64,000 nucleotides of DNA from Trematomus loennbergii (GCA_012861695.1 JAAOOA010000049.1:777501-841500); one strand, 5' to 3'; shown: positions 10,317 through 21,832, counted from the stretch's first letter. The notes: generated from the sequence alone by a model not told the origin. Numbers and translations are program-made.

Positions 10317-11146
10317 TGAAGTAAAAAGATATGATTCTACACTGTATTGAAGTAAACATGTATTGTTTGAACTGTTTTAGTAATCACAAACGGGTTTTGA
10401 TAATCACTTAGAATAGGAATGTTATTCTCACTTTCAAACTCACTGATCAGAGATTCTGTGTTTCACACACCAACATCCTTCTTATCATCCATAAAGCCAG
10501 ATGCGGTCACTAAGTCGTTAAAGACATCGTAAAATAAGTGGAGAAGAGTTTAAATGTCGGAAGGAGGAAGTTTAGGTGAAAATATCCCCTGGGAAAGAAT
10601 GTAGAGTAGATAAGGTAAAGATAAACATTGACTTTTGACCTGGTGTGGTTTGGGATCTCACTCTCTGGTCAGACCTCTGATTGAACCCGGCCAGAAGCGA
10701 ATCCAGCCAATCAGGACACTTGGGGGAGGTTAGCAGTCTAAACAGCTCCTCCCCAGGGGCTTTCTGATTCGCTTGGGAGAAAATGGGAAGGAAATGACAC
10801 ATCTCCGCCCCAAATAGATAGATACTGGTTGTTTTTGAGTGTAAAATGCTTCTGGTTTGTTGAAAGCTGGTGCTAGAAGACGGTAAACCGCATCACAAAC
10901 CTGGAGTCCATACTTCTCGTTTTCTGAAAGCTGGTCTGTCTACCTGTAAAACCGCATCACGAACCTGAAGCCCGGGGTACTCGAGTACTCTGTATAACTT
11001 GTATATGTGTTTGGTTTCCTACTAGAAGTAAACTCAGATAATTTGTTATAACTTTGATTCCGGTGTTTTCAATTCCTTTCTTATTTTAATAGAGATTTCA
11101 GCCTCATCCAACGAACGGCGCGTAGCAGAGGTGTTCTATTCCAACA
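10317..11146 (+). repeat. 3' LTR
   Basis: It shares both termini and the whole downstream half with the 5' LTR and is followed directly by the target duplication ATAG. Confidence 0.9.
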
Positions 11147-11150
11147 ATAG

Positions 11151-12225
11151 TCAAAGAAACGCCCATTCATTCATTCATTTTGACTGACTGCATGAAGAAG
11201 ATCCCAGGAAATAACGATAGAACAGCTAAAAAAGACATCTCACACCGTGTCAGATTTTGGTTATTGTGGGGAGGTCGAGATAAATCATATTGTTTGGTGG
11301 ATGCAGTTTGAACCAGAGTAGCAGCATGGAGGTCGGATCGTCACCAAAATAAATAAATAAGTGGTCCGAAAAAAGTTAATGACAAAAAAAATACACATAA
11401 CCTTCCTCAGGCAGTGTGTTTGTCCCGGGGACAGGAGACACCCCCTTGATGAGAAACTGTAAGAAATGATCGGGGAATCCCTCCGGAGTGGAGTCATGAC
11501 GACTGGATCTGAATTATTTTTGTTGTATTTGGTGGTGTTCCAGCTGTCGATCAGCAACTATATATCCATAATCCACCAGTTAAAGGAAATACAACTAATG
11601 TGTTGTGTTATATTAGTTGTACAATTTACCACATATGGTGTTCTTAGTTTCCATACTCCTGTGTTTTACGAGCGACTTATCAAGTCTTGGCAAACGGCAT
11701 AAAACACGATTAAACGTGATAGTATATAAAACCATGCTCGTATCTACAACCTATAGAAATGCAAAACGGCGTCAGTTTAGACGTAATTCTGTCCTCCTGC
11801 TTACCGCATCATTTATGAAAAAACATTTCATAACATTAACACAACATATTCGAGGTGGTTTTAAATAGCATATCCGTATTTATTTATTTCTCCAAGTTAT
11901 GTTTTTGTGTGCACTGAGGAGTCTCAAACAGGCGTTTGTTTAATCATTTAAAGATTGGCTTTAATCAATATTTGAAAATGAATTCTTCATATTTGATAAA
12001 TGAGAGGTAACATTTTATTTATGGTATTATTTCCACATATTTCTCTCCATTCTTCCTTCTGCCAACGGTGTCGCAGTTTCTCGTCTCTCCGTTTGTGTGC
12101 TTAGTGCGTACGCATGGGTTAGCGTTTGCGTGGAGGACAGCACATTTTCCCGTCAAGTTAGTATTTTATAAATCGCAAACATTGCGTAGAAACTGGCGTA
12201 CGCCATTTTTTGAGCGTATATCCCT
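11151..12225. other. Interior of the TIR transposon, right part
   Basis: No transposase or other protein motif is seen; open frames here are short and lack domains. It belongs to the element bounded at 6040 and 12245. Confidence 0.6.
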
Positions 12226-12245
12226 TTATAAATGAGGCCCCAGAG

Positions 12246-13170
12246 CATGTCAGTTGGAGTTATGACATCATCGTGTTCCATGACACAGGTGTTTATATTT
12301 GAGCTAACGAGGTGTCCAAAGATCAAAGGTTTCCATTGTTCTGAATGAGAGATAAACCTCTTACATGTGAACGTTTTGTTGAAGAACCGTAACAGATATC
12401 GGTGACATTTCAAAGCGTGAAGCATCTCAAGGACCTTGAGTATCTGAAGTGTGCTTTTTGTGTACTTTCGGGTCAATAATGTGGCTTTTTTGGCAGATTA
12501 ACTAAAGGTGTGCGGCTGCTGCTGTGAGGAAATATCAGCCTGAAATTACAATGGGCTTTAATGGAGACATGTTGAAAGTTTTTGTCACTTCATGCCCTCA
12601 AGAGGCATTTTGTTTAATTATTTTTGCTTAATTTAGTGGGAATGCTGATACAGCATGCCGTTCTTCTACGGACAAAATTATTATTATTCCCCCGGAATTT
12701 TGCACCACTTTGCATGTCTCAGGAAGGTAGGGTTTGGGAATTATGGCAGTTTTAAAAAAATATATGAAGGCAAATTTCAAGATTTCCTACCCTCTAGCTG
12801 TGACATCACGCACTCTAGTTAATGTTAAAATCTGAAGAAGGCCTCTGTATTGTCTGAACAATGTTTAATATCTCTAAAAGTAAGAATCAGATTTAAAAGT
12901 TGTGTTACACGAATAATGTCAGAAAGATGTGGAACATTTTAAAGTTGGAATGAGTTTTCTGAGTGAACGTATGGAGGAACAGTTAGCAGTTGAAGCCGCA
13001 TGAAGATTGTTCAAGTCTGAAGATTTTCTCCATTGACTTCAATGGTTAAAAATGTGATGAATTATGGGATGTATCTCTGGAATTATAAAAGTTATGAATG
13101 ATAAAAGTAATAGCACTCGATTCCCGACCGAGCTGAATGTTTTGATGTTTGAACGGAGTTTCTGCGATGT
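12246..13170 (+). repeat. Dispersed repeat, second half
   Basis: The sequence continues the repeat broken at 6040. From about 12590 (ATGCCCTCAAGAGGCATTTT) to 13150 it aligns with 56575-57170, sharing AGGGTTTGGGAATTATGGCA, AATGTTAAAATCTGAAGAA and CCATTGACTTCAATG. Confidence 0.8.
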
Positions 13171-13179
13171 TCAATGCGG

Positions 13180-13490
13180 GAGGAGAAGACCGGCAAAATA
13201 ACGGGCGGAATAAAATTAAAGAATTTTGTGCGTAGAAGAACAGATAGTTGGAACTTATGGTAACAAATATTTGTATCTATCATCAAATATAGCAGGACAA
13301 AAAATGAAGAGCAGCTGATTTGAAAAAACAAACGTGAGAGACGGCTGAGTTGACCGCAGTGCAGAATCGTTAGTTTAAATCTCCTAACAATGTTGTCCAT
13401 TTTAGACACAGGCTTATTATATTTACAGCCCTTAATAACATTCATTTTCTGGGCTCAATATGTGTCTTGGCCGTTTTCGTTGTGATCGCT
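13180..13490 (+). repeat. Dispersed repeat, inverted copy of 2386-2580
   Basis: See 2386-2580. The open frame at 13092-13445 on the minus strand lies inside this repeat and is not a gene. Confidence 0.7.
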
Positions 13491-14189
13491 AAATTCACCT
13501 TGTTTCCCCTTGGCTTTTGTTTTGAAATCACTTCCGTGAGTTTCGCCCCGCCCCTCGCTCCAATGAGCATTAGACCATTTAGTAAGGTAAAAAGCAAACA
13601 AAAGCACTCGTTTGCTTGGAACGGTGATAATATTATAAACAAGGGGAATTTAGCGAGTCACACTTTTATTTTGAAGGCCCGATTTTCTAATGCTGTGCAT
13701 GCAGTAGGCGTTGGACTGGAAGTACTGGAGACCATAAACGGTTTTGAAAACTTCTGTCACGTAGTGATCATCTTCTCAATAAAACATCTTTGCTGAGGTT
13801 TTTTCGAGTCTTCTGGCCAATCAGAATCAAGATTGTTGCCGGTCCCCACAGAGAATAACTTTGCGGTATAACTATTCTTTATACATCCATGGGTACAACT
13901 TCAGATAGAAATTAACACATAATTAAATATGACCCCCGGTTTGATGATTGACAGGTCACAGAACAATGGGGGCTATCTACCCTTACCCACAATTTAAAGT
14001 AATTCACACAGACTCTCTCCTCTTTGCTCTTCTCTCTGTGTGGAGCAGCAAGTTCAGCTGTCAGAACAAAGTGAAACACAAACAATGGCATCAAATATTA
14101 TTAATATGTCGGGTAGTAATCGATTTATTTATTTTCTTCTCAGAGTGTACCAGAATGCGTAGTTTATATGTTAGTATTTCTAAAAATCT
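13491..14189. other. No gene seen
   Basis: A CCAATCAGAATC block and an AATAAA at about 13778 occur, but there is no convincing exon, terminal repeat or RNA gene. Confidence 0.4.
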
Positions 14190-14499
14190 CCTGGGGGACA
14201 ATCCCCCAGATCCCCTTCTGGGGTTGGGTTTTCAGCATGTGTGCTTTTTTATGTTATACAGTTCAGCTTTGATTCCATCATCTCATTAAACCTTTTTTAA
14301 AAGCATACTTTAGTTCTGTGAAGGGATATAAGGGATATATGCACTGTACTTCACTTTAATTAATAATATATGCTGAAAGGCGTATATATTAAAGCACGAT
14401 TTTTTGTTGAATAGATTTGAGTGGTTCAAATGTTGGGTCGCGATTTATTGACAAATTAAAAAGTGGGTCCCGAGGCCTGACCAGTTGAGAACCACTGCT
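14190..14499. mobile_element. hAT-like transposon right-end remnant
   Basis: The sequence ends with GACCAGTTGAGAACCACTG, preceded by GTGGGTCCCGAGGCCT. This is the reverse complement of CAGTGGTTCTCAA, a common hAT terminus. A GC-rich CCTGGGGGACAATCCCCCAG block lies at the left. The matching left end with an 8-bp duplication was not found, so the element is truncated. Confidence 0.55.
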
Positions 14500-14706
14500 A
14501 TAAAGGATATCAGAAGCACTATTTTAGATATTTTACATTTGAAATAATGAGGTGCAACATAGTTGACAATGAAAGTCAAACATTTGACACAAATAACATA
14601 GTTGACTGGACACATTATTAACCATCAGCACTAAGTTAATTTCAAGGCAGAAGTGCAAAATTCAATTGATAATGATGTGTAATGACGTCTACATGTCATA
14701 CAAATG

Positions 14707-14757
14707 GTCAACTAGGTTACCTGTCAACTAACTTAGTTGACAGGTAACCTAGTTGAC
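14707..14757. repeat. Perfect 51-bp palindrome
   Basis: Two 25-base arms (GTCAACTAGGTTACCTGTCA.. and its exact reverse complement) are separated by a single C. The motif AGTTGAC recurs loosely at 14559-14610 and within the arms. It can form a long hairpin. Confidence 0.95.
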
Positions 14758-15103
14758 AATTTCCCTATTTTGACCCATCATTTCAATGGTAGCCCTTGCC
14801 TGGATGACCACATGTCATTTTCTTGAACAGGTTAACATAACATTTGAACATATAATTTAATTAAAATCATGAAACAATTGTAAACCATAACAATGTACGT
14901 AACATTGTTGTCAATTAATATACTCATTGACAATGTGCTATTATACATAAAATATTGTAAAAAGTTAGAGGACAATCACCACAGTGTGTTCAAAATAGGC
15001 TTGTTTGAGAGGAGCGAGACCGACGCAGACCTGCGCAATTGCGACCGCCGTCTTGCTAGTGCGTTGCATGATGGTTAGTCATTTTGTCCGACTTGCTCTG
15101 GAG

Positions 15104-16473
15104 CAGGGGTCACCAACCTTTTTTAGGGTGAGGGCTACTTTCAAAAAATAAAACAAGTCGGGGCTACCTTTACTCCTCTTTTTTTTAGTTTTTTGCAGTG
15201 TATATATTTAGCACATTTTAACATTATGATATGCTTACCTTTAACCTTTGTGTGCTGTTGGACCGCTTTCAGTGTTTACTAAAAGAACATGTATGCAATT
15301 TAATTATTTTAACCTGCTTTATTTGGGGGTGGACGGGCCTCACCTCCTCTAGGGGGGTCCGGGGGTATGCACCCCCGGGAAGATTATTTTTAAATGTTGA
15401 AGTGAAATGCATCAATCTGGTGCACTTTGAGCACAACATGAATGTATGGATACAGCTCTCAACACTCAGATGTAAGGGAGCTGTATACTTTTCAATACTC
15501 CAAACATCTTTAGAATATGATCACAACCAATAACAAATCATTTAAACTGGTTTATTCTTATCTTATGTTACCTAGTTAGCTTCTTTCTTTTTATTTATGC
15601 ATATTTTACTAATCACTCCCCTTTCAAACTGTTTCTTGTTTTTTTTACTGTCCTATAGTACACATTGGAATGATTTCTTACTTTATCTATATTAACTAGA
15701 TAAAGGTGTGCTCTCCCTAGCTCTCTCTCCCTCCTCCCTCCCTCCCTCCCTCCCTAGCTCTCTCTCTCTCTCTCCCTCCCTCCCTCCCTAGCTCTCTCGC
15801 TCGCTCTCTCTCTCTCCCTCTGTCTCGCTCGCTCACAGAGGCTGTGTGCTCCTCCGTGTCGATGACGGCTTGCGTTAAAAATAATAATAAACATATTTGT
15901 AAAGTGGGGGGACACAAACGGGATTTCGAAAAGAGCGGGGGACATTTCCCCCTGTCCCAGGTGGAAATTACGCCATGCGTGTGTGTGCGTCAAGTGCAAT
16001 AAATATATATGCAAGTTGCAACACACAGAGTAAAACTCTGCCCCTCATGTGTTGTATAGGCTGGCATGATAGGCTGCTCAATGGGGCTGATGTGTTGTGT
16101 AGATTCTGCCAGAAGGAAAGGTTAAACTCCTTATGAAGCGGTGAGCTGCCGCTCCACATTGCTTTTCTTCCAGACTGCAACGCTGGTCCCGCAAATCAAG
16201 CAAGAACGTGATTGGTCGATATTCATTGTGGGGGAGGGGGGAGGAGGGGTTTTAGATAGATATAGAGTTGTAGTAAGTAGATAGAGTTTCGCTATGATTT
16301 AGGTTTCGTTTATGGATAGGGTAGATTCTTTTAATTACATTTCCTTTTTGTTTTGTGTATTTTATACATTTTGGATTTGCTTGGCGAGCTATTTTTTGAA
16401 CATGCCCCGTGGGCGACTCACGTTGCCCCTGCGGGCGACTAAGTGCCCGCGGGCACCGTGTTGGCTACCCCTG
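15104..16473. mobile_element. hAT transposon, non-autonomous (TSD CTCTGGAG)
   Basis: The left end is CAGGGGTCACCAACC and the right end GTGTTGGCTACCCCTG, inverted copies of each other. The 8-bp target duplication CTCTGGAG is exact at 15096-15103 and 16474-16481. No transposase is seen. A fragment at 15340-15480 is shared with 34820-34990, indicating a second, older insertion or common ancestry. Confidence 0.92.
15714..15835. repeat. CT-rich microsatellite
   Basis: Runs of CTCTCTCCCTCC and CCCTCCCTCCCTAGCT lie inside the hAT element. Apparent arginine/glutamate-rich open frames on the minus strand are products of this array. Confidence 0.95.
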
Positions 16474-16507
16474 CTCTGGAGGCTCGACTACATGAGACGT
16501 TGAAATT

Positions 16508-17040
16508 AGAGATGGCAAATCCGGATCCTTTTACGGACTCAGGGTCTTCTGAGTCAGTCATTGAAGAGATCCGGATCATACGAGTCATTTGAGTCATATG
16601 AGTCAGCATCACCAAGACCGTAGAAATCCTATCGGTGAAACCGAAAACGTGTTGCATTTCACGAGCATATTAAACTGACGTTATATTAACCTCCGCTACA
16701 CAGTGTATTTTGCTTTTATAAAAAATTTTGATCACAAAAAAAGGGTTATTTTGCAAATCTGAGTCTGCTGTTGACTCGTGCCTGAGGACGCGTCTGCTGG
16801 ATCTCTGGATCTGCTGCTATATGGCTACGGCTCTGAGTCCGCACGAGTCTGCTCTGCTGTGTTTTGCACAGTGAGTCAGGATTTGCGAATCTGAGTCTGC
16901 TGTTGACTCGTGCATGAAGACGAGTCTGCTGGATCTCTGGATCTGCTGCTATATGGTACGGCTCTGAGTCCGCACGAGTCTGCTGTGTTTTGCACAGTGA
17001 GTCAGGATTTGCGAATCTGAGTCTGTGAAGTTCCGCTGAC
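16508..17040 (+). repeat. Tandem repeat, ~126-130-bp unit, about 2.2 copies
   Basis: The block starting TTTGCAAATCTGAGTCTGCT (about 16753) recurs at about 16883 and again partially at about 17009 (TTTGCGAATCTGAGTCTG). Each full unit ends GTTTTGCACAGTGAGTCAGG. The upstream part (16508-16610) is rich in GAGTC/GGATC motifs (CCGGATC, GAGTCATATGAGTC). No gene is present. Confidence 0.8.
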
Positions 17041-17214
17041 TAACTTGTAGGCTACTGGTCTCTCTCGATCATTGACCTGGATTCACGGATCCCGCGATTT
17101 TGATTAAGTCCATTATGTTTCCGGCTCTAAATGAAGTTTCAGTGTAGACTTCTAACAAAATTGTCATGTTGTGCAACAGTCTCCTGCGTGTAATAGCTGC
17201 ATTTCCAATAAGGA

Positions 17215-17376
17215 TGGGCAGTGACGTATCTCCAACGAGGCATTTTGGGGAGGTATTTTCGTGTTAGAGTTTTACTCACTACAGGGTGTACTTTGAGGGT
17301 TTTGACTCTGCACACCGTTTACATGCATAAAAACCTTCATACACACAAGGGGACGGGTAATAACCGGAAAAGCATG
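17215..17376 (-). mobile_element. Fragment of the AGGTCCCATGTCATG TTAA family
   Basis: This is the reverse complement of the left ~160 bp of the element at 20202-21832 (shared: CAGGGTGTACTTTGAGGG, AAGGGGACGGGTAATAACCG). Its CTCT at 17306-17309 is the unoccupied counterpart of the solo-LTR site. Confidence 0.8.
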
Positions 17377-17689
17377 ACACCTCAAATCAGATGAAAACAA
17401 ACTGTAACAGACCCTGCCGTGTTATCTATGATTACTATACGCCTTACATTCATAATTTCAGCCGGAGGGAGGGGAAGCAACGCTGCGGAACAGCAGAGTG
17501 GCGAGTGAGAGCTGTCATCTTCCCTTTACAAGCTTCAAAAATGTATTCATCGTGTGATTTTGGAAATAAAAGTTTCATATTCTGAAAGCCAAGACTTTGT
17601 TTATTTAAAATCAAACAAAACACCTGAACCCCGAAAAACTATTTTTTTAAATCCACGTTTATTTTGAAATGAGCCGTTGCGACTTCCGA

Positions 17690-17826
17690 CTGATTTCGAT
17701 AGAACGGGTCACATATTGCTTCAATAACTTCCAGGTCATGTGACCTAATCACTCAAAATCAGTGCTGGGTCAAATAACTACACTGGCTGCATAGGACACA
17801 CCTCTTTTTATTGCATTTTCACCATA
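17690..17826 (-). repeat. One monomer of the ~150-bp satellite
   Basis: This is an inverted copy of the satellite at 28036-28210 and 31697-32250, with AGGTCATGTGACCT at 17733-17746. The neighbouring bases (ATGCAATAAAAAGAGGTGTG read on the minus strand) match the array. Confidence 0.85.
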
Positions 17827-18420
17827 GACTGTATCAGGCCCGGCTCCAGGATGGAATGACTGAGGGGGCTGTTCAAAAATCCGAGGGGGCGATTTTATTT
17901 TCACATCAACGTAAAATACTGGCAATGTAATGAATTGACACACCAAGCTTTTTTCCTTCTCACTGCTCTACAATCTCTTTGCTTCTTTATTTTTATTCTG
18001 GATTTACCCCTCATTCTGTTCTTTTCCTCTGATCTTTAATAATAGATAGTGCATTATTAGATGGCTGCACTTAACAGACTAACATTGATTTATATATTGA
18101 CAGGCTCTGTAATTATACCATAACCTTTTCTCCTCTATCCCTTAAGGCCTTAAACCTGGCATTTCATAAGAAAGTGACTAATATATAAACCAAATGTAAT
18201 ATTGGATCAAACACTACACCAAATGGACAGACACAGATTCAAAATAAAAATAAAGTCCCTGGTTTGTCTCTAGAGTCTAACTGCCATGAGAAAAATCAAA
18301 TCAATGTTCCAAAATCCGTCACTAGATGTCGCTCATTGTACCAATACGGTTTATATAATACATAACATATTATTATTATAGTAAAAGTGCTCGCTTTGGC
18401 AAAAACCTGATCCATACAGG

Positions 18421-19153
18421 CACTGTTCGAAATGGGGAGGAGCCAGGGGGAGCTTGGCTCCCCCGAAGAGGGAGGGAGCTCCCCTGAAGGCCGACTTTGA
18501 GATAAATAGGGGGAGCCCAAAACAATCGTGCATATTTGTGTCACACAGATTAGAAATGTTGAGTTTCTGTAAATAAAAGTTCTTGAAATAAATAATAGTT
18601 ATTGTTCATTACAGTTTCTGAATATTTGTTTTATATTTGTGAATATTTCTGGGTGTTGCCATCTGTACTTGGCGGCGCTGCGAACTTTACTCTTTACGCT
18701 ACTTACGTTGCTATGGTTATGGTGGCGATGCCGGCGCGGTATTTGAAATGTTCATATTGATATTTTTTTAACTCTGGCTTTGTAATAAAAAATATGGCAA
18801 AACGAAAACAGCCAAGCCTCGCAGCTTTTGGATTCACAAGCAAAGAAGCAAAGGAGTCTAAAAATGAACGTGAACGGAACAACTTTTAGTTGGCCGGCTG
18901 TAAGCGGCGTTAGGGTCGAGTTTGACAGCTCCACACCGAGGGAGAGTCCTGCCGATGCAGAGCCTGAAGAGGCTTCAACAACGGCCACAGCCGCCTGCGT
19001 AGTGACACCGTCTGTAGTAGTAGCAGAGTGATTTTACAGCAATTGATCGATCCGCGCTGCTGCGCCAGTCAACAGTGCGTGTGACATATTTAGTAGTAGG
19101 ATGTGCACTGAAAAATAGGGCTCCCCGAAAGCAAATGGGTAATTTGAACACTG
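18421..19153 (+). mobile_element. Nested hAT transposon (TSD CATACAGG)
   Basis: The left end CACTGTTCGAAATGGG and right end GGGTAATTTGAACACTG are inverted copies. The 8-bp duplication CATACAGG is exact at 18413-18420 and 19154-19161. It inserted into the older hAT. It is an internally deleted element that keeps the start of a transposase frame. Confidence 0.9.
18794..18889 (+). pseudogene. N-terminal stub of a hAT transposase
   Basis: The frame starts ATG and gives 31 residues beginning MAKRKQPSLAAFGF, then ends at TAG. A short basic KRKQ start followed by S-L-x-x-F-F/G-F is typical of hAT transposases of the TTF/MYM-zinc-finger type found in fish. No zinc finger, DDE residue or hAT dimerisation domain follows, which fits an internally deleted element. 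Confidence 0.5.
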
Positions 19154-19224
19154 CATACAGGCATTGTAGCCCTAAATAATAACAAGTAACCATCATGTGT
19201 GGTGCTATCTGTAGTTGTCTGTCT

Positions 19225-19305
19225 TATTTTTTGTTGATTTCATATTGTTTTCACAGTGCTGTGAAAATGAATTTCCCCCTGGGGACAATAAATCTAATCT
19301 AAACT
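19225..19305 (+). mobile_element. Non-LTR retrotransposon 3' tail
   Basis: TGTGAAAATGAATTTCCCCC followed by TGGGGACAATAAATCTAATC resembles the 3' terminus of fish LINEs and dependent SINEs, with an AATAAA and a short AT repeat. No upstream body is recognisable. Confidence 0.5.
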
Positions 19306-19456
19306 AATTTAATATTGAATCCCACACTTGGCGATTGAGAACATACATTCGTAATTTACCTCGTTTAAAGCACTTTTGTTGTAATACTATGGATTTAGTT
19401 GACACTACTAGCCGAGTTTCTTTTGTCCAATATCTCGCAGGCAGGTACATTGAATT

Positions 19457-19489
19457 AGAAGAAGAAGAAGAAGAAGAAGAAGAAGAAGG
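19457..19489 (+). repeat. (GAA)n microsatellite
   Basis: About ten consecutive GAA units. The serine-rich and glutamate-rich open frames over it are artefacts. Confidence 0.95.
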
Positions 19490-20201
19490 TAGAAGTAGTA
19501 GAAGAAATATGCTAACGCTACAAACAGGCACAACACTGTTACTCTGTTTTTACTGACATGTAACATTTTATTTCACCTTGCTCTATGTTTTTTTAACGCA
19601 CATTCAAAAACGGGAACATTTTCAGGAATTTCAACCGGGTACTGGCCACCGAAAACGGGGACGTTTTGGTCACCCATCCGACTGTGTTTACAGCTAAGCA
19701 CACACACTAACATTAATTAAGACTACAAGCTCACTTGGGTTGAGACTTTCTAACACATCGCTTGACTGCCTGCCCACATATCTGATCTAAACATAGTAAT
19801 GTGGAAAATAATAATTTAAAGTTATTTAATAATTGTGACATTTATTGTACTTTTTGATGGATGAATGATGCTCAAAGTGAGGGGCAAAGAATACAACTGA
19901 GGGGGCAATTCCCCCTTTTGCCCCCTCGTGGCGCCGGGCCCGGACTGTATATATAATGGACGTAGTGTCCGTGACGTCACCCATAGGATTCTGCAGAGTT
20001 GCCGAGAAGCCTAAAGTAGGCGGTGTCGGCCACTAACGGCTCAACAGTGACGTCAGAGTCTAACTCCCTGCTGCCACCGAGCTGGAAGTTCCATAGCTAG
20101 CTGAGGCTAACAAGCTAAGCTAACATGCTCAGCAGTGCTGCTCTGTGATGCTAGCCGGCTAACCTACGTCTGTTGCTCCCGGTCTGCACGTCTTACGTTG
20201 C

Positions 20202-21832
20202 TTAAAGGTCCCATGTCATGCTTTTCTGGTTATTATCTGTCCCCTTGTGTGTTTATGTAGCTTTTTATGCATGTAAACGGTCTGCAGAGTATTGGAGCAG
20301 AACACCTCTGCTACGCGCCGTTCGTTGGATGAGGCTGGATCTCTATTAAATTAAGAAAGGAATTGAAAACACCGGAATCAAAGTTATAACAAATTATCTG
20401 AGTTTACTTCTAGTAGGAAACCAAACACATATACAAGTTATACAGAGTACTCGAGTACCCCGGGCTTCAGGTTTGTGATGCGATGCAGATAAAGGTGTCG
20501 GGACCTGCCAACTCGTCAAACGAGATGAAAGTGACTTCAAGTTTGTGATGCGATGCGGACACAGATATCGGGACCTGCCACTCACCAAACCAAAAAGCAT
20601 TTTTACATACAGAAACATCAGTATTTATATCTATTTTTGGGGCGGAGATCAGTCGACTCTTCCTTCCCATTTTCCTCCCAAGCGAATCAGAGTTCCGTGA
20701 GGAGGAGCTGTGTAAGCTGATCACCTCCCCCAAGTGTCCTGACTGGCTGGATTCCCTTCTGGCCGGGTTCAATAGTTCTTCACCATAACTTGGAATTCCA
20801 AAGTTCTCTAAGGTCAAAAGTCAACCTCTATCTCCACCCTATCTACTCTACATTCCCTTCCCATGGGTTTTTTTCACATAAACTATCCTCCTTCAGACAT
20901 TTAAACTTTTCTTCACCTATTTAACGATGTCTTTAATGACTTAAAAACAACATCTGGCTTTTAGGGGTGATAAGGAGTGATGTTGGTGTGTGAAACACAG
21001 AATCTCTGAGTCAGTGAGTTTAAAAGTGAGAATAACATTCCTATTCTAAGTGATTATCAAAACCCGTTTGTGATTACCTAAAACAGTTCAAACAATACAT
21101 GTTCACTAAAATACAATTCAAAATAATACATGTTTACTTCAATACAGTGTAGAATCATATCTTTTTACTTCAAGAGTCACACACCCTCAAAGTACACCCT
21201 GTAGCGAGTAAAACTCTAACACAGAAAATACCTGTCTATGCTGCCCCAGAACGCCTCGTTGGAGATTTCTCTTTTTCCATTGTTTATTTCTTGGGTATAG
21301 TGACGTATTTGGATATAGTGACGTAACGTAACGTAACGGCTCCGCAGAGTGATCCAAATGGACCAATCCGCGGAGCCGTTACGTTACGTCCGCGGAGCCA
21401 TTACGTTTGGACCAATCTGCGGACTTCCTCACACACACACACTCGGCGGGACGTTGCGAGGCTCACTGCTGCGAGGAGCGGACAGTGTGAGCTGGCTCAC
21501 TGGTGTGGGGTCGGCGAGACAGCGAGACACCGCAGAACTATGCCTGAGCACACACACAAACTCCCAGCCAGGCTGCGGGTGTGTGTGTGTTTCGGGCTGG
21601 GTTTCGCTGTGTCTCGCTGTCTCGCTGTCGCAGACGGCCACTGGGCTCACAGGGAGGGGGGGCAGGAGTTCCAACAAGCCGTTTAGGACAGAGAGTGAAT
21701 ACACATACTTTACAGAGATGCTGTATGAGAAACCAATGTGAGTTTGGAAAATTGCACAATATAAATCTATTTTAGTATACCTCAACAATGGAATTATGAT
21801 CAGTAGAAATGGCCATGACATGGGACCTTTAA
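20202..21832 (+). mobile_element. TTAA-flanked DNA transposon containing a solo LTR
   Basis: The ends are TTAAAGGTCCCATGTCATG and CATGACATGGGACCTTTAA. A second copy is at 58296-59298 and a fragment at 17215-17376. Without the LTR it is about 0.74 kb. No transposase is present. Inverted GC-rich blocks near 21310-21410 (TAACGTAACGGCTCCG and its complement) may form a hairpin. Superfamily uncertain; the TTAA duplication suggests piggyBac. Confidence 0.85.
20290..21172 (-). mobile_element. Solo LTR of the retrovirus at 6254-11146
   Basis: Read on the minus strand it starts TGAAGTAAAAAGATATG (at 21172) and ends near 20290 with a form of CTATTCCAACA that has mutated to CTGCTCCAATA. The target duplication AGAG is exact at 20286-20289 and 21173-21176. 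Two paralogous copies of the host element (58540-58543 and 17306-17309) have a single AGAG and no LTR, proving the insertion. Solo LTRs arise by recombination between the two LTRs of a provirus. Confidence 0.93.

Larger units (their letters stand above)
6254..11146 (+). mobile_element. Degenerate endogenous retrovirus with two LTRs
   Basis: Two similar LTRs (6254-7100 and 10317-11146) start with TG, end with CA and flank a 3.2-kb interior. The target duplication ATAG is exact (6250-6253 and 11147-11150); 4 bp is typical of class I/gamma-like retroviruses. A primer-binding-like site follows the 5' LTR and a purine tract precedes the 3' LTR. A possible splice donor lies at 7230/7231 and an acceptor at 9931. 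I see no gag, protease, reverse transcriptase or integrase motif, so most of the interior is lost or replaced by tandem repeats. An Env-anchor-like remnant is at 9961-10080. A solo LTR of the family is at 20290-21172. Confidence 0.85.
6040..12245. mobile_element. TIR DNA transposon, non-autonomous, split by a retrovirus
   Basis: Terminal inverted repeats are CTCTGGGGCCTCATTTATAA on the left and its exact reverse complement at the right end (12226-12245). Without the retroviral insert the element is about 1.3 kb (6040-6253 plus 11151-12245). Subterminal motifs with TGCGTAC/GCGTACGC recur near both ends. I see no transposase. The target duplication is unresolved because the flanks (CTG and CAT) do not match. 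It sits inside the X-box repeat. Confidence 0.8.
17835..19942. mobile_element. hAT transposon (TSD GACTGTAT) containing a second hAT
   Basis: The left end is CAGGCCCGGCTCCAGG and the right end GTGGCGCCGGGCCCG, inverted copies with a few mismatches. The 8-bp duplication GACTGTAT is exact at 17827-17834 and 19943-19950. Just inside both ends are GAGGGGGC blocks. Its interior carries the nested element at 18421-19153 and a non-LTR retrotransposon tail at 19225-19305. Confidence 0.92.

Noticed and set aside
15717..16026. Arg/Glu-rich frames on the minus strand
   Set aside because: Translation of the CT-rich microsatellite inside a hAT element.
19304..19531. Serine-rich 75-codon frame
   Set aside because: Antisense reading of a GAA microsatellite.
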